Source: Leucobacter sp. OH1287 (lineage in GTDB: Bacteria; Actinomycetota; Actinomycetes; Actinomycetales; Microbacteriaceae). From it: a DNA stretch of 64,000 nucleotides. The translations under genes and the position numbers were made by a program. Each line of letters begins with the position of its first letter. The stretch's first letter is position 1. The DNA is taken from assembly GCF_003859945.1 (NCBI RefSeq), contig NZ_RQYM01000002.1, forward strand, positions 177,108 through 241,107. Direction: 5' to 3'. The notes beneath the pieces are model-generated. The model was not told the origin of the DNA. It did no database searches and was given only the letters and a program-made list of their open reading frames with translations. Shown in pieces: positions 1 to 7,982 of this stretch.

Positions 1-623
1 AGCTAGCCGAGCTGTTAGCGCTGCTTGATGAGCGCGCGAGCGCGGGTGAGACTATTCTGCCTACCAGGGCGGATCTGTTTGCGTCGCTGCGTCAGCCGCT
101 TGCGGGTGTGCGGGCGGTGATCCTCGGGCAGGATCCGTACCCCACCCCCGGTCACCCGATCGGCCTGTCTTTCGCGGTGTCTCCACGGGTGAAACCGCTG
201 CCAGGCTCCCTGCGTAACATCTTTCAGGAGCTGCAGCAGGACATCGGCGCACCGCCGCCCGCAACGGGCGATCTCACGCCCTGGACCGAGCAGGGCGTGC
301 TGCTGTTAAACCGGGTGCTGACCGTCAGCGCCGGCAAAGCTGGCTCCCACCGCGGTCTCGGCTGGGAGCAGATAACTTCGCAGCTGCTTCGTGCCGTGGG
401 GGATCGCGACCAGCCGCTCGCGGGAATCCTCTGGGGTAATGACGCCAGGGCTGCCGCACCGCTTTTGGACGAGTGGCGCTGTGTGATTAGCACACACCCG
501 TCACCGCTCGCGGCACACCGCGGCTTCTTCGGGTCTAGACCGTTTAGTCGCGCCAACGAGCTGCTGCGCGAGCAGGGGGCGGATCCGATCAACTGGGCGC
601 TGCCGAGTGCGGCGCTGCTCTAA
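1..623 (+). CDS. ung: Uracil-DNA glycosylase, 5' end missing
   Basis: Removes uracil from DNA as the first step of base excision repair. The reading frame is open from base 3, so the N-terminus lies outside the window. The visible part has the water-activating motif GQDPYP, the uracil-pocket stretch [11 protein letters not shown], and the DNA-intercalation motif [18 protein letters not shown], all in family I order. The C-terminus ends SAALL. The last codons and stop are duplicated just downstream (27-nt period). Identity is secure; only the start is unseen. Confidence 0.96.
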   Translation, partial: LAELLALLDERASAGETILPTRADLFASLRQPLAGVRAVILGQDPYPTPGHPIGLSFAVSPRVKPLPGSLRNIFQELQQDIGAPPPATGDLTPWTEQGVLLLNRVLTVSAGKAGSHRGLGWEQITSQLLRAVGDRDQPLAGILWGNDARAAAPLLDEWRCVISTHPSPLAAHRGFFGSRPFSRANELLREQGADPINWALPSAALL

Positions 624-651
624 CTGGTGCCGAGTGCGGCGCTGCTCTAAC
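601..651 (+). repeat. 27-nt tandem duplication over the ung stop codon
   Basis: A 24-base string starting TGCCGAGTGCGG is present at 601-624 and again at 628-651, giving a 27-nt period. The first copy encodes the last codons and stop of ung. The second copy is untranslated. It looks like a simple slippage duplication; no function is evident. Confidence 0.8.
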
Positions 652-655
652 CACT

Positions 656-706
656 GCCCGGGTGAAACGGTGCTCAGCTTGGCGCTGAGCAACCACTCAC
701 CCGGGC
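656..706. terminator. Two-stem hairpin between convergent genes
   Basis: Outer arms GCCCGGGTGA (656-665) and TCACCCGGGC (697-706) are perfectly complementary. They enclose an inner hairpin GCTCAGC/GCTGAGC (672-678, 684-690). It lies between ung and the convergent small membrane gene, so it probably terminates both. No long U tract follows, so efficiency is uncertain. Confidence 0.65.
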
Positions 707-722
707 TCGACCGGTTTTAAGC

Positions 723-1016
723 TTAGACGCTTACCTGCGCAAGCAGTTGCGGGGAGCCGCCTGTGCGACCGCTGTGCGATACGCGTTTTCGGTTAACCAC
801 GTCGACCACAATGATTGCGATGATGCTGAGCACAAATAGGATTACCGAGCCGAACAGCATAACCAGCTGATAGCCGGGAGTTGGGGGCGGCGTAAGCGTT
901 GCTGGCCCCGATGCCTCCCACTCGCGATAGGCAATGCCCATCAAGATAATGGCAGTGAAGCCTGTGACCATGCTCAGGCACATCGCGGTGATGCCCGGCT
1001 AAATTGGAAGCTTCAT
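723..1016 (-). pseudogene. Small two-helix membrane protein with an in-frame stop at codon 6
   Basis: A near-ideal Shine-Dalgarno (AAGGAGG) precedes ATG at 1016. That frame reads MKLPI and then TAG (1001-999), and the same frame continues openly to 723. The downstream part has two hydrophobic segments (about TAIILMGIA and LVMLFGSVILFVLSIIAIIV) and a basic tail, as in a small accessory membrane subunit. The next ATG in frame (983) has no good ribosome site. I therefore read this as a nonsense-mutated gene; alternatively 983 is a real weak start behind a five-codon leader. Family not recognised. Confidence 0.55.
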
Positions 1017-1020
1017 TATT

Positions 1021-1320
1021 TCCTCCTTACCAGTGCTCTCACCCCTGCTCCCGCGGCTTCTATCACCCGCATCTGGTCTGTGGGAGCTGTGTCTGTGTGA
1101 CCAGATTTAGGGGGTTGGGCACTTTAGGTTTGCTTTAGTCTACACCCTTGTTGCTGGAATCAAAACTAAAATTTGTTGGAAGCAGTGTGTGCCTGTTGCC
1201 TGCGGTAACTGGGCATGAAAAAACTCCGGGACAGAAAACCTGTTCTGCCCCGGAGTTTTAATCGCTTTTCAGCACTAGCTTCGGCTGAGCGCTGATGCTT
1301 ACTGCTTATTCGCCTGGCGA
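1021..1320. other. Intergenic region between small membrane gene and dehydrogenase
   Basis: About 300 bases without a gene. The left part is the upstream region of the leftward small membrane gene; TTGATT (-35-like) and TAGACT (-10-like) can be picked out on the minus strand near 1140-1165, with a short 15-base spacing, so this promoter is weak evidence. The right part holds the dehydrogenase terminator at 1221-1258. Nothing else stands out. Confidence 0.4.
1221..1258. terminator. Bidirectional intrinsic terminator
   Basis: Arms of 16 bases (AAACTCCGGGACAGAA and TTCTGCCCCGGAGTTT) pair with one mismatch around a 6-base loop, with A and T runs on the outer sides. It lies directly downstream of the leftward dehydrogenase gene. 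Confidence 0.85.
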
Positions 1321-2676
1321 TTAAGCGCTGAAGCGGTAGAGCTTCTTGTTAGCGAACTCGTCGATGCCGTACTTACCGATCTCGCGACCGTAGCCTGACT
1401 TCTTCACGCCACCGAATGGCACGTCTACGCCCTCAAGGCCTGAAGCGTTGATGAACACCATACCAACCTCGAGCTCGTCACCAACGCGCTCCGCACGCTC
1501 AACATCGTCGCAGAACACGACTGAGCCGAGACCGTATGGTGAAGCGTTGCAGAGGTCGATTGCCTCCTGGTCGCTTGAAACCTTGTAGAGCTGAGCGACT
1601 GGACCAAACAGCTCCTCGCTGTAAACATCCATCTCAGGGGTTACACCCTCGAGCACACCAGGGGTGTACCAGTTGCCCTTTGGTTCGTTGTCGCCAACGG
1701 TGAGCTGTGCGCCCTGGTCGAGTGCGCTCTGCACCTGAGCGGTGAAGCCAACGGTTGCCTTCTCGCTTGAGAGCGGGCCGTAGTCGCCGTTGTCCGCGTT
1801 CTGACCAGCGATAGCTGCCTTGAACTTCTCTGCGAACTCGTCGTAAACAGTGTCGAGCACGACGATACGCTTTGAACCGTTACATGCCTGGCCGGTGTTC
1901 TCCATCCGGCCACCAACCGCGTACTCAACAGCTGCGTCAATGTTCTCGGTGTCGAGAACGATGAACACGTCTGAGCCACCGAGCTCCAGCACGCACTTCT
2001 TGAGTGCGCGGCCAGCCTGCTCAGCAACGATTGCGCCCGCACGCTCTGAACCGGTGAGCGAAACAGCTGCAACGCGGTCGTCTGCGATCAGGGTTGAGAT
2101 CTGGTCGTGGGTTGCGAAGACGTTTACGTATGCGCCCTCTGGGAAGCCTGCGTCGCGGAACAGCTTCTCAAGTGCGAGAGCTGTCTCAGGACACTGCTCT
2201 GCGTGCTTCACGATTGTGGTGTTACCAACTGCGAGAACCGGAGCTGCGAAGCGAGCGATCTGGTACATCGGGTAGTTCCAAGGCATAATGCCGAGCACAA
2301 CACCGATTGGCTTGCGCTTAACAACGGTTTTCAGGCCGTCTTCAACCTTGAGCTCGTCATCAGCCAGCCACTCCTCAGCGTTCTTTGCAAACGCCTCGAT
2401 GATGCCAGCGGAGAACTCAACCTCGAGCTTGCACTGCTCGAGTGGTTTACCCATCTCGCGGTGGAAGGTCTCAGCTAGTTCGTCCTGACGCTCCATGTGC
2501 AGCTCTGCAAGGCGGGTTAGCAGCTTTGCGCGCTCTGCAACGGTTGTCTTCTTGCCCCACTCGCGGTATGCCTTATCGCTTGAGGCGAGTGCCTCTTCGA
2601 TCTGGGCGTCGGTTGCAGACTCGTAGCTTGCAACGACCTCGCCGGTTGCCGGGTTTGTGACAGCGTACTTGCTCAT
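1321..2676 (-). CDS. gabD: NAD(P)-dependent succinate-semialdehyde dehydrogenase family protein
   Basis: Oxidises an aldehyde, most likely succinate semialdehyde, to the acid using NAD(P)+ in the cytoplasm. The 451-residue length matches the short GabD1-like ALDH branch. The general-base segment LELGGSDVFIV, the catalytic cysteine in NTGQACNGSKR, and the C-terminal GGVKKSGYGREIGKYG motif are all present. The start ATG has GAAGGAG nine bases upstream. It is monocistronic, with a terminator behind it. Exact substrate is inferred from family resemblance; other medium-chain semialdehydes are possible. Confidence 0.85.
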   Translation of the reverse strand: MSKYAVTNPATGEVVASYESATDAQIEEALASSDKAYREWGKKTTVAERAKLLTRLAELHMERQDELAETFHREMGKPLEQCKLEVEFSAGIIEAFAKNAEEWLADDELKVEDGLKTVVKRKPIGVVLGIMPWNYPMYQIARFAAPVLAVGNTTIVKHAEQCPETALALEKLFRDAGFPEGAYVNVFATHDQISTLIADDRVAAVSLTGSERAGAIVAEQAGRALKKCVLELGGSDVFIVLDTENIDAAVEYAVGGRMENTGQACNGSKRIVVLDTVYDEFAEKFKAAIAGQNADNGDYGPLSSEKATVGFTAQVQSALDQGAQLTVGDNEPKGNWYTPGVLEGVTPEMDVYSEELFGPVAQLYKVSSDQEAIDLCNASPYGLGSVVFCDDVERAERVGDELEVGMVFINASGLEGVDVPFGGVKKSGYGREIGKYGIDEFANKKLYRFSA

Positions 2677-2893
2677 TTAATCACTCCTTCAGTGAACGTC
2701 CATGTTGACCGTCACTATTTAGTCTCCCACACTTGGGGCGTGCGGCGCTTGATTTGTGGCTGTGATTGCTCTGGGAAGTGGTTAGGCGGCGGGTTTCTCT
2801 GGGGTGTTTTGTGGGGCGGATCCACCCCGCTGCCGCTACTTTCTTCTGTGTCTTATATACAGGGTATTGATCTGCTTCGAGTGGCGACCGTGT

Positions 2894-4105
2894 TTAGCGC
2901 AGTATTGGCAGGTCGGTGGTTGCGGTGTCGGGCGCCGGACTAATGTCGACACCGCGGAGATTCGGGATCCACCGGTTGCCCGCCAGCGCGATAATAATCG
3001 CGATCGCAAACAGTGCTGCGGCAGTGATAATCGCGGCGGGCGCGCCGCTGATGTCAGCTGCAACACCCGCGAGAGCGGAGCCGATTGCGGCGCCCACGAG
3101 CTGGCCTGACGCGATCCACCCGAACGCCTCAGCGGTTTCAGAGAACCTGACGGTTGCGCTGACCAGGCTGTTAATCGCCGCGAGTGCGGGTGCGCAGCCG
3201 ATACCACCGATGAACATCATTAGCAGCAGCCACCAGAATGAGATATTAATCAGGCTCAGCAGCATCACCAGCATCATCAGTGAGATGCGGATCCCGATGT
3301 TCCAGCGGGTGAGTGGGCGGTGGCCGAATGTTAGGCCGCCGACGAAGGATCCGACCGCGTTGGCCCCGATCACAAAACCGCTCTCAACACTGTGGTTGCC
3401 AAACACCGCAATGATCGCAACCTCCATGGCGGCGAAGCCGGCGATGAACGCGAGGCTGATAAACACCGCGAGCAGTGCGGGCGGGCGTTTTAGCACGGCG
3501 CCGAAGCGTTTTTTGGCGCGGGGGATCTGCAGTCGTTTCAGTTCGGGTAGAAAAGCGAGCCAGGTGACACCGCCGAGCAGTGTTGTCGCGCACAACAGCA
3601 GTCCGGCCGCGGGGTTGATAAACTGCGCAATAAACACCGCGATAACCGGTCCGACCGCCCAGATTACCTCCTGCGCGGTGGCGTCCAGGGAGTAGAGGCC
3701 GGGCAGTTGCGTGCCCGGCACCAGGCGAGAGTAGAGGGTTCTGGCGACCGAGTGGACCGGTGGCAGGGTCAGTCCGAGAAACAGTGACAGGATAACCATC
3801 ACCGCGTAGGGCAGGGGCACGAAAGCAATTGCGAGCAGGGCGGCGGCGCTGCAGCTTGCGGAGGTTATCAAAACCAGGCGGCTACCGTATTTTCCGGTCA
3901 GTCGGCCAAGGATCGGACCGGCCGTTGCCTGACCGATTGACACGGCAGCGAGCGCTAAACCGCCGCTGCTGTAGTTATTAAACACCCTTTCAAAGTGCAA
4001 AAGCAGGAGCAGCGATGTCATGCCCGCGGGAATGCGGGCAACCAGCTGTGACGCCACAACCCTTGTGACGCCCGGGTTTTTGACTATCTCTCTGTAGATT
4101 CCCAT
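2894..4105 (-). CDS. MFS transporter
   Basis: Major facilitator superfamily permease of about 403 residues with roughly twelve hydrophobic segments. The loop motif GRLTGKYGSRLVL after the second helix is the usual MFS signature. The ATG at 4105 (MGIYREIV) gives a compact cytoplasmic N-terminus; an upstream in-frame start would add 25 residues running into the opposite gene's control region. It is divergent from the anchored-repeat transporter operon. The substrate cannot be told; the general form resembles drug or sugar exporters. Confidence 0.8.
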   Translation of the reverse strand: MGIYREIVKNPGVTRVVASQLVARIPAGMTSLLLLLHFERVFNNYSSGGLALAAVSIGQATAGPILGRLTGKYGSRLVLITSASCSAAALLAIAFVPLPYAVMVILSLFLGLTLPPVHSVARTLYSRLVPGTQLPGLYSLDATAQEVIWAVGPVIAVFIAQFINPAAGLLLCATTLLGGVTWLAFLPELKRLQIPRAKKRFGAVLKRPPALLAVFISLAFIAGFAAMEVAIIAVFGNHSVESGFVIGANAVGSFVGGLTFGHRPLTRWNIGIRISLMMLVMLLSLINISFWWLLLMMFIGGIGCAPALAAINSLVSATVRFSETAEAFGWIASGQLVGAAIGSALAGVAADISGAPAAIITAAALFAIAIIIALAGNRWIPNLRGVDISPAPDTATTDLPILR

Positions 4106-4162
4106 TTTGATTAGTTTAGCACCGGAATTGGCTCTTTTAGCTCGAGAAAACAGTAATTTGCT

Positions 4163-4181
4163 AATGATAACCGTTACCAAT
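4163..4181. promoter_or_regulatory. Fur/Zur-like operator dyad
   Basis: The core TGATAACCGTTACCA is a 7-1-7 dyad in which six of seven arm positions pair. This resembles Fur-family boxes, especially Zur sites of the TGATAA...TTATCA type. It sits between the MFS gene and the binding-protein gene of a metal-type ABC transporter, where a zinc or manganese repressor would be expected. Inference from sequence form and position only. Confidence 0.5.
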
Positions 4182-4193
4182 AAACTGGTTGCT

Positions 4194-5858
4194 GTGCTTC
4201 AGAAGATCAAGAAATCAGCGTCTTTGACGATGCTGCTCACCGCGCTGCTGTGCGCAGGCTGCACCCACCAGGGTTCCGCGCATTCCAGCACCGCGCAATC
4301 AAGCACAGCGCAGACCCTGGGAGACGGAGGCGGCGGAGGAAACAGCGCGGCGGGGGCGGATCCACAAGCGACAAAGGCGGAGCGGCCCCTCAACGTTGTC
4401 ACAACCACCGGCCTGCTCAGAGACCTGGTGAAGAACGTTGCCGGTGATCGCGCCAACGTCACCTCGATTGTGCCAGACGGCGCAGACCCGCACAGCTACG
4501 AGCCGACACTGCGCAGAGTGCGCGACATTGTTTACGCTGACGCGGCGTTCTCGAACTATCTGCTGCTGGAGGAACACCGGGTTATTGAAACCCTCGACAG
4601 CAACCTGAAACCGGGTGTGCCAAACGTTGCGCTCGCGGAGGCGGCGGTGCAGTATGCGGCGGAGATTATTCCGCTCGTTGAGGACGCATCGCTTGACACG
4701 ATCTGGCTGGGCTTGCGCAGCAGCGGGGCCGACAGTGATCCAGCGCTGAACCGGCGCAGCACAACCGAGATCCAGGTCACAGAGGTGACCGGGCCGGGGC
4801 GGATGGTTGGGTATTTGACCGGTAGTTTCGGCGATATTGAAAGGTATTTTGACTCGGCTGACGGCTTTGACAAAAACAGCGGGTACCGCGACGACACCGC
4901 TGTTTTACCGGTTGATGCGCACACCCACATGAGCTGGGCGTTCACAAAACCGGGTCTTTACCGGGTGAAACTGCAGGCGAAGGTGCGCACCGCGCCCGAC
5001 CAGAAACCGCGCAGCGTGTCCGCCGGTGAGCTCGTGTTCGCGGTTAGTGTGTCCCCAGATGAGGCGGTGACGGCCGAGCGCACCGAGATTCTTGACTCCG
5101 GTCACGCCGATATTACCGCACAGCTGGATCGCTCCCACCCGGACAGTTCTAAGCTCACCGTCGTACTCGATGAGCACAGCGGCAAGGTGCGGACGGTGCC
5201 GGTTGAGCGGGCGATTATCTCGGTGCCGAGCAAGGCGATCCACGAGGTGCCGGGCGAGCAGGCATACCGCTTCCTCGGCAAACCCGGGCAGCAGATTTAC
5301 CAGCTGCCGCAGGCGGTGCTCGGCAAACACGTGCACGGTGAGATCGACCCGCACCTCTGGCAGGACGTGAAGAACGCGATGGCGTATGTGCAGGCGATTA
5401 GGGACACCCTGAGCGAGGTAGATCCCGGATCCGCCCAGGAATATCACGCCAACGCGGAGCGCTACCTCGCGGAGCTGGAGCAGCTCGATAATTTTGTGCG
5501 CGAAACCATCGCGGAGGTGCCAGCGCAGCGGCGGACACTCGTGACAACCCACGACGCTTTCGGCTATCTCGCGAATGCCTACGATATGCAGATTTCCGGG
5601 TTTGTTGCCCCAAACCCGGCAGCGGAGCCTTCCTTAAGCGGCCGCAAGAAACTAACCGAGACGCTGAAGAACCTCGAGATTCCGGCGGTGTTTTTAGAAC
5701 CGAACCTGGCGCAGGTGTCGAACACGCTGAGCGAGCTCGCCGCCGAACAAAACATTAAGGTCTGCGCAATCTACGGCGACAGTTTCAGCAGCGAGGTTAA
5801 CAACTATATAGCGATGATGCGGTTTAACGCGACCTCGACCAGGGACTGCCTCGGGTAG
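4194..5858 (+). CDS. Anchored-repeat ABC transporter substrate-binding lipoprotein (ZnuA-like)
   Basis: Extracytoplasmic metal-binding lipoprotein of the actinobacterial anchored-repeat ABC transporter. From GTG 4194 it has a basic n-region, a hydrophobic stretch and lipobox LCAGC (Cys about residue 23). A ZnuA/TroA N-lobe follows (PDGADPHSYEP), then an inserted surface-repeat region including AHTHMSWAFTKPGLY, then the C-lobe with HVHGEIDPHLW and AIYGDSF, which carry expected metal ligands. The two halves of the inserted repeat are in the reverse order to that in the neighbouring surface protein. ATG 4164 is an alternative start, but it would put the dyad inside the gene. First gene of the operon. 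Confidence 0.85.
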   Translation: MLQKIKKSASLTMLLTALLCAGCTHQGSAHSSTAQSSTAQTLGDGGGGGNSAAGADPQATKAERPLNVVTTTGLLRDLVKNVAGDRANVTSIVPDGADPHSYEPTLRRVRDIVYADAAFSNYLLLEEHRVIETLDSNLKPGVPNVALAEAAVQYAAEIIPLVEDASLDTIWLGLRSSGADSDPALNRRSTTEIQVTEVTGPGRMVGYLTGSFGDIERYFDSADGFDKNSGYRDDTAVLPVDAHTHMSWAFTKPGLYRVKLQAKVRTAPDQKPRSVSAGELVFAVSVSPDEAVTAERTEILDSGHADITAQLDRSHPDSSKLTVVLDEHSGKVRTVPVERAIISVPSKAIHEVPGEQAYRFLGKPGQQIYQLPQAVLGKHVHGEIDPHLWQDVKNAMAYVQAIRDTLSEVDPGSAQEYHANAERYLAELEQLDNFVRETIAEVPAQRRTLVTTHDAFGYLANAYDMQISGFVAPNPAAEPSLSGRKKLTETLKNLEIPAVFLEPNLAQVSNTLSELAAEQNIKVCAIYGDSFSSEVNNYIAMMRFNATSTRDCLG

Positions 5859-5898
5859 CGGCGAGGACCCCGGAACCAGCCGGGGCCGGGACGGGATC

Positions 5899-5934
5899 GG
5901 GGTCGGAATCGCGGCCGGGGTCGGAATCGGGGCC
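5899..5934 (+). repeat. 18-bp GC-rich tandem repeat, two copies
   Basis: GGGGTCGGAATCGCGGCC (5899-5916) is followed at once by a copy with one change (5917-5934), and partial copies lie on both sides. It fills most of the 149-base gap between the binding protein and surface protein genes. It may form mRNA structure separating the two genes; no function is proven. Confidence 0.7.
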
Positions 5935-6007
5935 GAGGCCGCTAAAGCAACAAGCAGTAAATCAAAGAAGTAAAACAAGCAGAAGAGAAAAGGAAACAGG
6001 GGAATAA

Positions 6008-7141
6008 ATGACCAGCACGTTAATTGAGCAGGCTGCTTCGTCGGCTCAGCAACAGGCGGGGTGGCAGCGACGCGGCACCCGTAAAACCGGCTTTGCGGGC
6101 AGGTTTTTGCGGGGAGTAACCGCGCTCGCCTTGATCACCTGCGCGGTGCTGGGCGGATCCGCTGGCTCAGCCGCCTTCGCAGAGGACGATGACGATCCGG
6201 CGCTGGAGCAGGACCTCACCGGCGAGCAGCAGGGCACCGGCCGGGTTGTTATTTCCAGCGGTCACGTCGATTTTGGTCCGGTGCTGCTGCCGGGTGACGG
6301 CGGTGCGCAGGAGGCGCGCGTGCAAATCCACGACGACAGCGGTGCGGTCAGCTACTGGCGCAACCTTGAGGACGTGGTTTTGCAGGTCAGTGACGCCGCG
6401 AAGCTTGAGGTGCCAGACAATGCAGCCTACAGTTTTGTGCAGGCGGATCCGGGTGAGACCGTCTGGGTGCTGCCGCAGACCGAGCAACCCGGGGTTGTGT
6501 GGGCTGGCTGGAACACCCAGCAGGAGACACTTCTGCAGCAGGCCTCCCGCGGTGTGACGCTGAGCGTTCTGGGCGTGCAGGGTCCCGGCGATGTTGCTGT
6601 TTACCTGCAGGACGGAAACTTTGGTGAACCGCAGGCGCTCTGGCACACCGGGGCTGACTTCCCGCAGCAGATGTGGATTGAACTGAACACCCACACGCAC
6701 GCCAACTGGGTTTTCACGAAACCCGGTGTCTACCTCGTGACAATGCTGTTCGATATCACCCTCAACACCGGTGAAACCGCCAGAGCACAGGGAACACTGC
6801 GCTTCGCGGTCGGCGATGAAACCGACGCGGAAGCAGCTTTTACCGCGGCGGTTGATGAGTCGAAGCTCGCCAGCGCAGACGCTGAACCGGTTGACGCGGT
6901 TGGCGCCGCCGAGGATGCCGCTGCCGGCAACAGCTTCGAGATCGTCGTCTGGGTTGTGGTTGGTGTTGTCGGTGTCGCGCTTCTGATCGCGGTTGTGCTG
7001 GTTTTGATCGCGAGCGCGAGAGCGAAACGGCGGGCAGCGGATCCGCAAACCAGCGAGTCAGCTGCTGCGGCGGCGACCGGGGCTGGGCCTGCGGCGGATC
7101 CGGCAGACACCTCCTTGGCGAGGGCGGCGGCTGATGACTAG
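6008..7141 (+). CDS. Surface-anchored repeat protein of the ABC transporter operon
   Basis: Secreted, membrane-anchored protein of 377 residues. A long basic N-region and signal peptide end near SAAFA-E (about residue 58). One complete choice-of-anchor M type repeat spans about 77-265, from SSGHVDF to RFAVG, with the conserved NTHTHANWVFTKPGVY block. A transmembrane helix follows (about 312-336), then a basic, Ala-rich cytoplasmic tail. ATG is preceded by AGGGGAATAA. Its last 8 bases overlap the ATPase gene, so translation is probably coupled. The repeat's ligand is unknown; metal or heme capture is a reasonable inference from the ABC partner. Confidence 0.85.
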   Translation: MTSTLIEQAASSAQQQAGWQRRGTRKTGFAGRFLRGVTALALITCAVLGGSAGSAAFAEDDDDPALEQDLTGEQQGTGRVVISSGHVDFGPVLLPGDGGAQEARVQIHDDSGAVSYWRNLEDVVLQVSDAAKLEVPDNAAYSFVQADPGETVWVLPQTEQPGVVWAGWNTQQETLLQQASRGVTLSVLGVQGPGDVAVYLQDGNFGEPQALWHTGADFPQQMWIELNTHTHANWVFTKPGVYLVTMLFDITLNTGETARAQGTLRFAVGDETDAEAAFTAAVDESKLASADAEPVDAVGAAEDAAAGNSFEIVVWVVVGVVGVALLIAVVLVLIASARAKRRAADPQTSESAAAAATGAGPAADPADTSLARAAADD

Positions 7142-7982
7142 CCTGCTCTTGCGCGTTAGCGATCTCGGGGTGCGGCTCTCCGGGAACCAGGTGCTGCGCG
7201 ACGTCAATCTGACCATCAACAGCGGCGAGTTTATCGGCGTTATCGGGCCGAACGGTGCCGGAAAAACAACGTTTTTGCGCGCGATCCTCGGGTTGATTAA
7301 CACGAGCTCGGGCAGGGTGCAGTTTAGCGCCGCCGGAAACACAGCTAAGCCCGGGAAGCAGGCGAAGCTCGGGGCGACGCCTGCTAAGCCCGGACGGCGG
7401 GAGCTGGCGCGCCTGATCGGCTATGTGCCGCAGCGGCACGAGTTCGCCTGGGAGTTTCCGATCACGGTTGAGGATGCGGTGCTGACCGGGCTGATCGCCG
7501 AGATCGGGATCCTTCGCCGCCCGGGTGCCGCGCACTATCAGGCGGTGACCGAGGCGCTCACCAAAACCGGGCTTTTGGAGCTTAGAAAACGCCCGGTTGG
7601 CGCGCTTTCTGGCGGGCAGCGGCAGCGTGTGTTGGTGGCGCGGGCGCTCGTCTGTAAACCGAAGATGCTGCTGCTCGACGAACCGTTTACCGGTCTGGAC
7701 ATGCCAACCGCTGAGGAGCTGACGCAGCTGTTTAAGAACCTCGCGGCAGCCGGCTGTGCGGTTGTGATGACAACCCACGACCTGTTGAGCGCTGTGCACG
7801 AGTGCTCCCGCATCTGCCTGATCAACCGCACGGTTGTTGCCGACGGCACACCCGCGCAGCTGCTGCAGGGGGATGCCTGGCAGCGGGCGTTCAACGTCAG
7901 CAGCTCACACCCGCTGCTCCGCGCAATCGGCGCGGTCAGCGCCGCCAAAACCCCCAGCGAGATAGGAGCGGTAAGTGCTTAG
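7134..7982 (+). CDS. Anchored-repeat ABC transporter ATP-binding protein
   Basis: Cytoplasmic ATPase of a metal-type ABC importer, 282 residues. Walker A GPNGAGKTTFL (about 37-47), Q-loop at YVPQRHEF, signature LSGGQRQRVLVARAL and Walker B MLLLDEPFTGLD, with switch His in TTHDL. Best fit is the zinc/manganese ZnuC/TroB-like group. It overlaps both neighbours by 8 bases (ATGACTAG and GTGCTTAG junctions), a tightly coupled operon. Confidence 0.93.
   Translation: MTSLLLRVSDLGVRLSGNQVLRDVNLTINSGEFIGVIGPNGAGKTTFLRAILGLINTSSGRVQFSAAGNTAKPGKQAKLGATPAKPGRRELARLIGYVPQRHEFAWEFPITVEDAVLTGLIAEIGILRRPGAAHYQAVTEALTKTGLLELRKRPVGALSGGQRQRVLVARALVCKPKMLLLDEPFTGLDMPTAEELTQLFKNLAAAGCAVVMTTHDLLSAVHECSRICLINRTVVADGTPAQLLQGDAWQRAFNVSSSHPLLRAIGAVSAAKTPSEIGAVSA

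Noticed and set aside
2692..2943. + strand frame of 83 codons between dehydrogenase and MFS genes
   Set aside because: No ribosome site, low-quality composition and overlap with the MFS 3' end.
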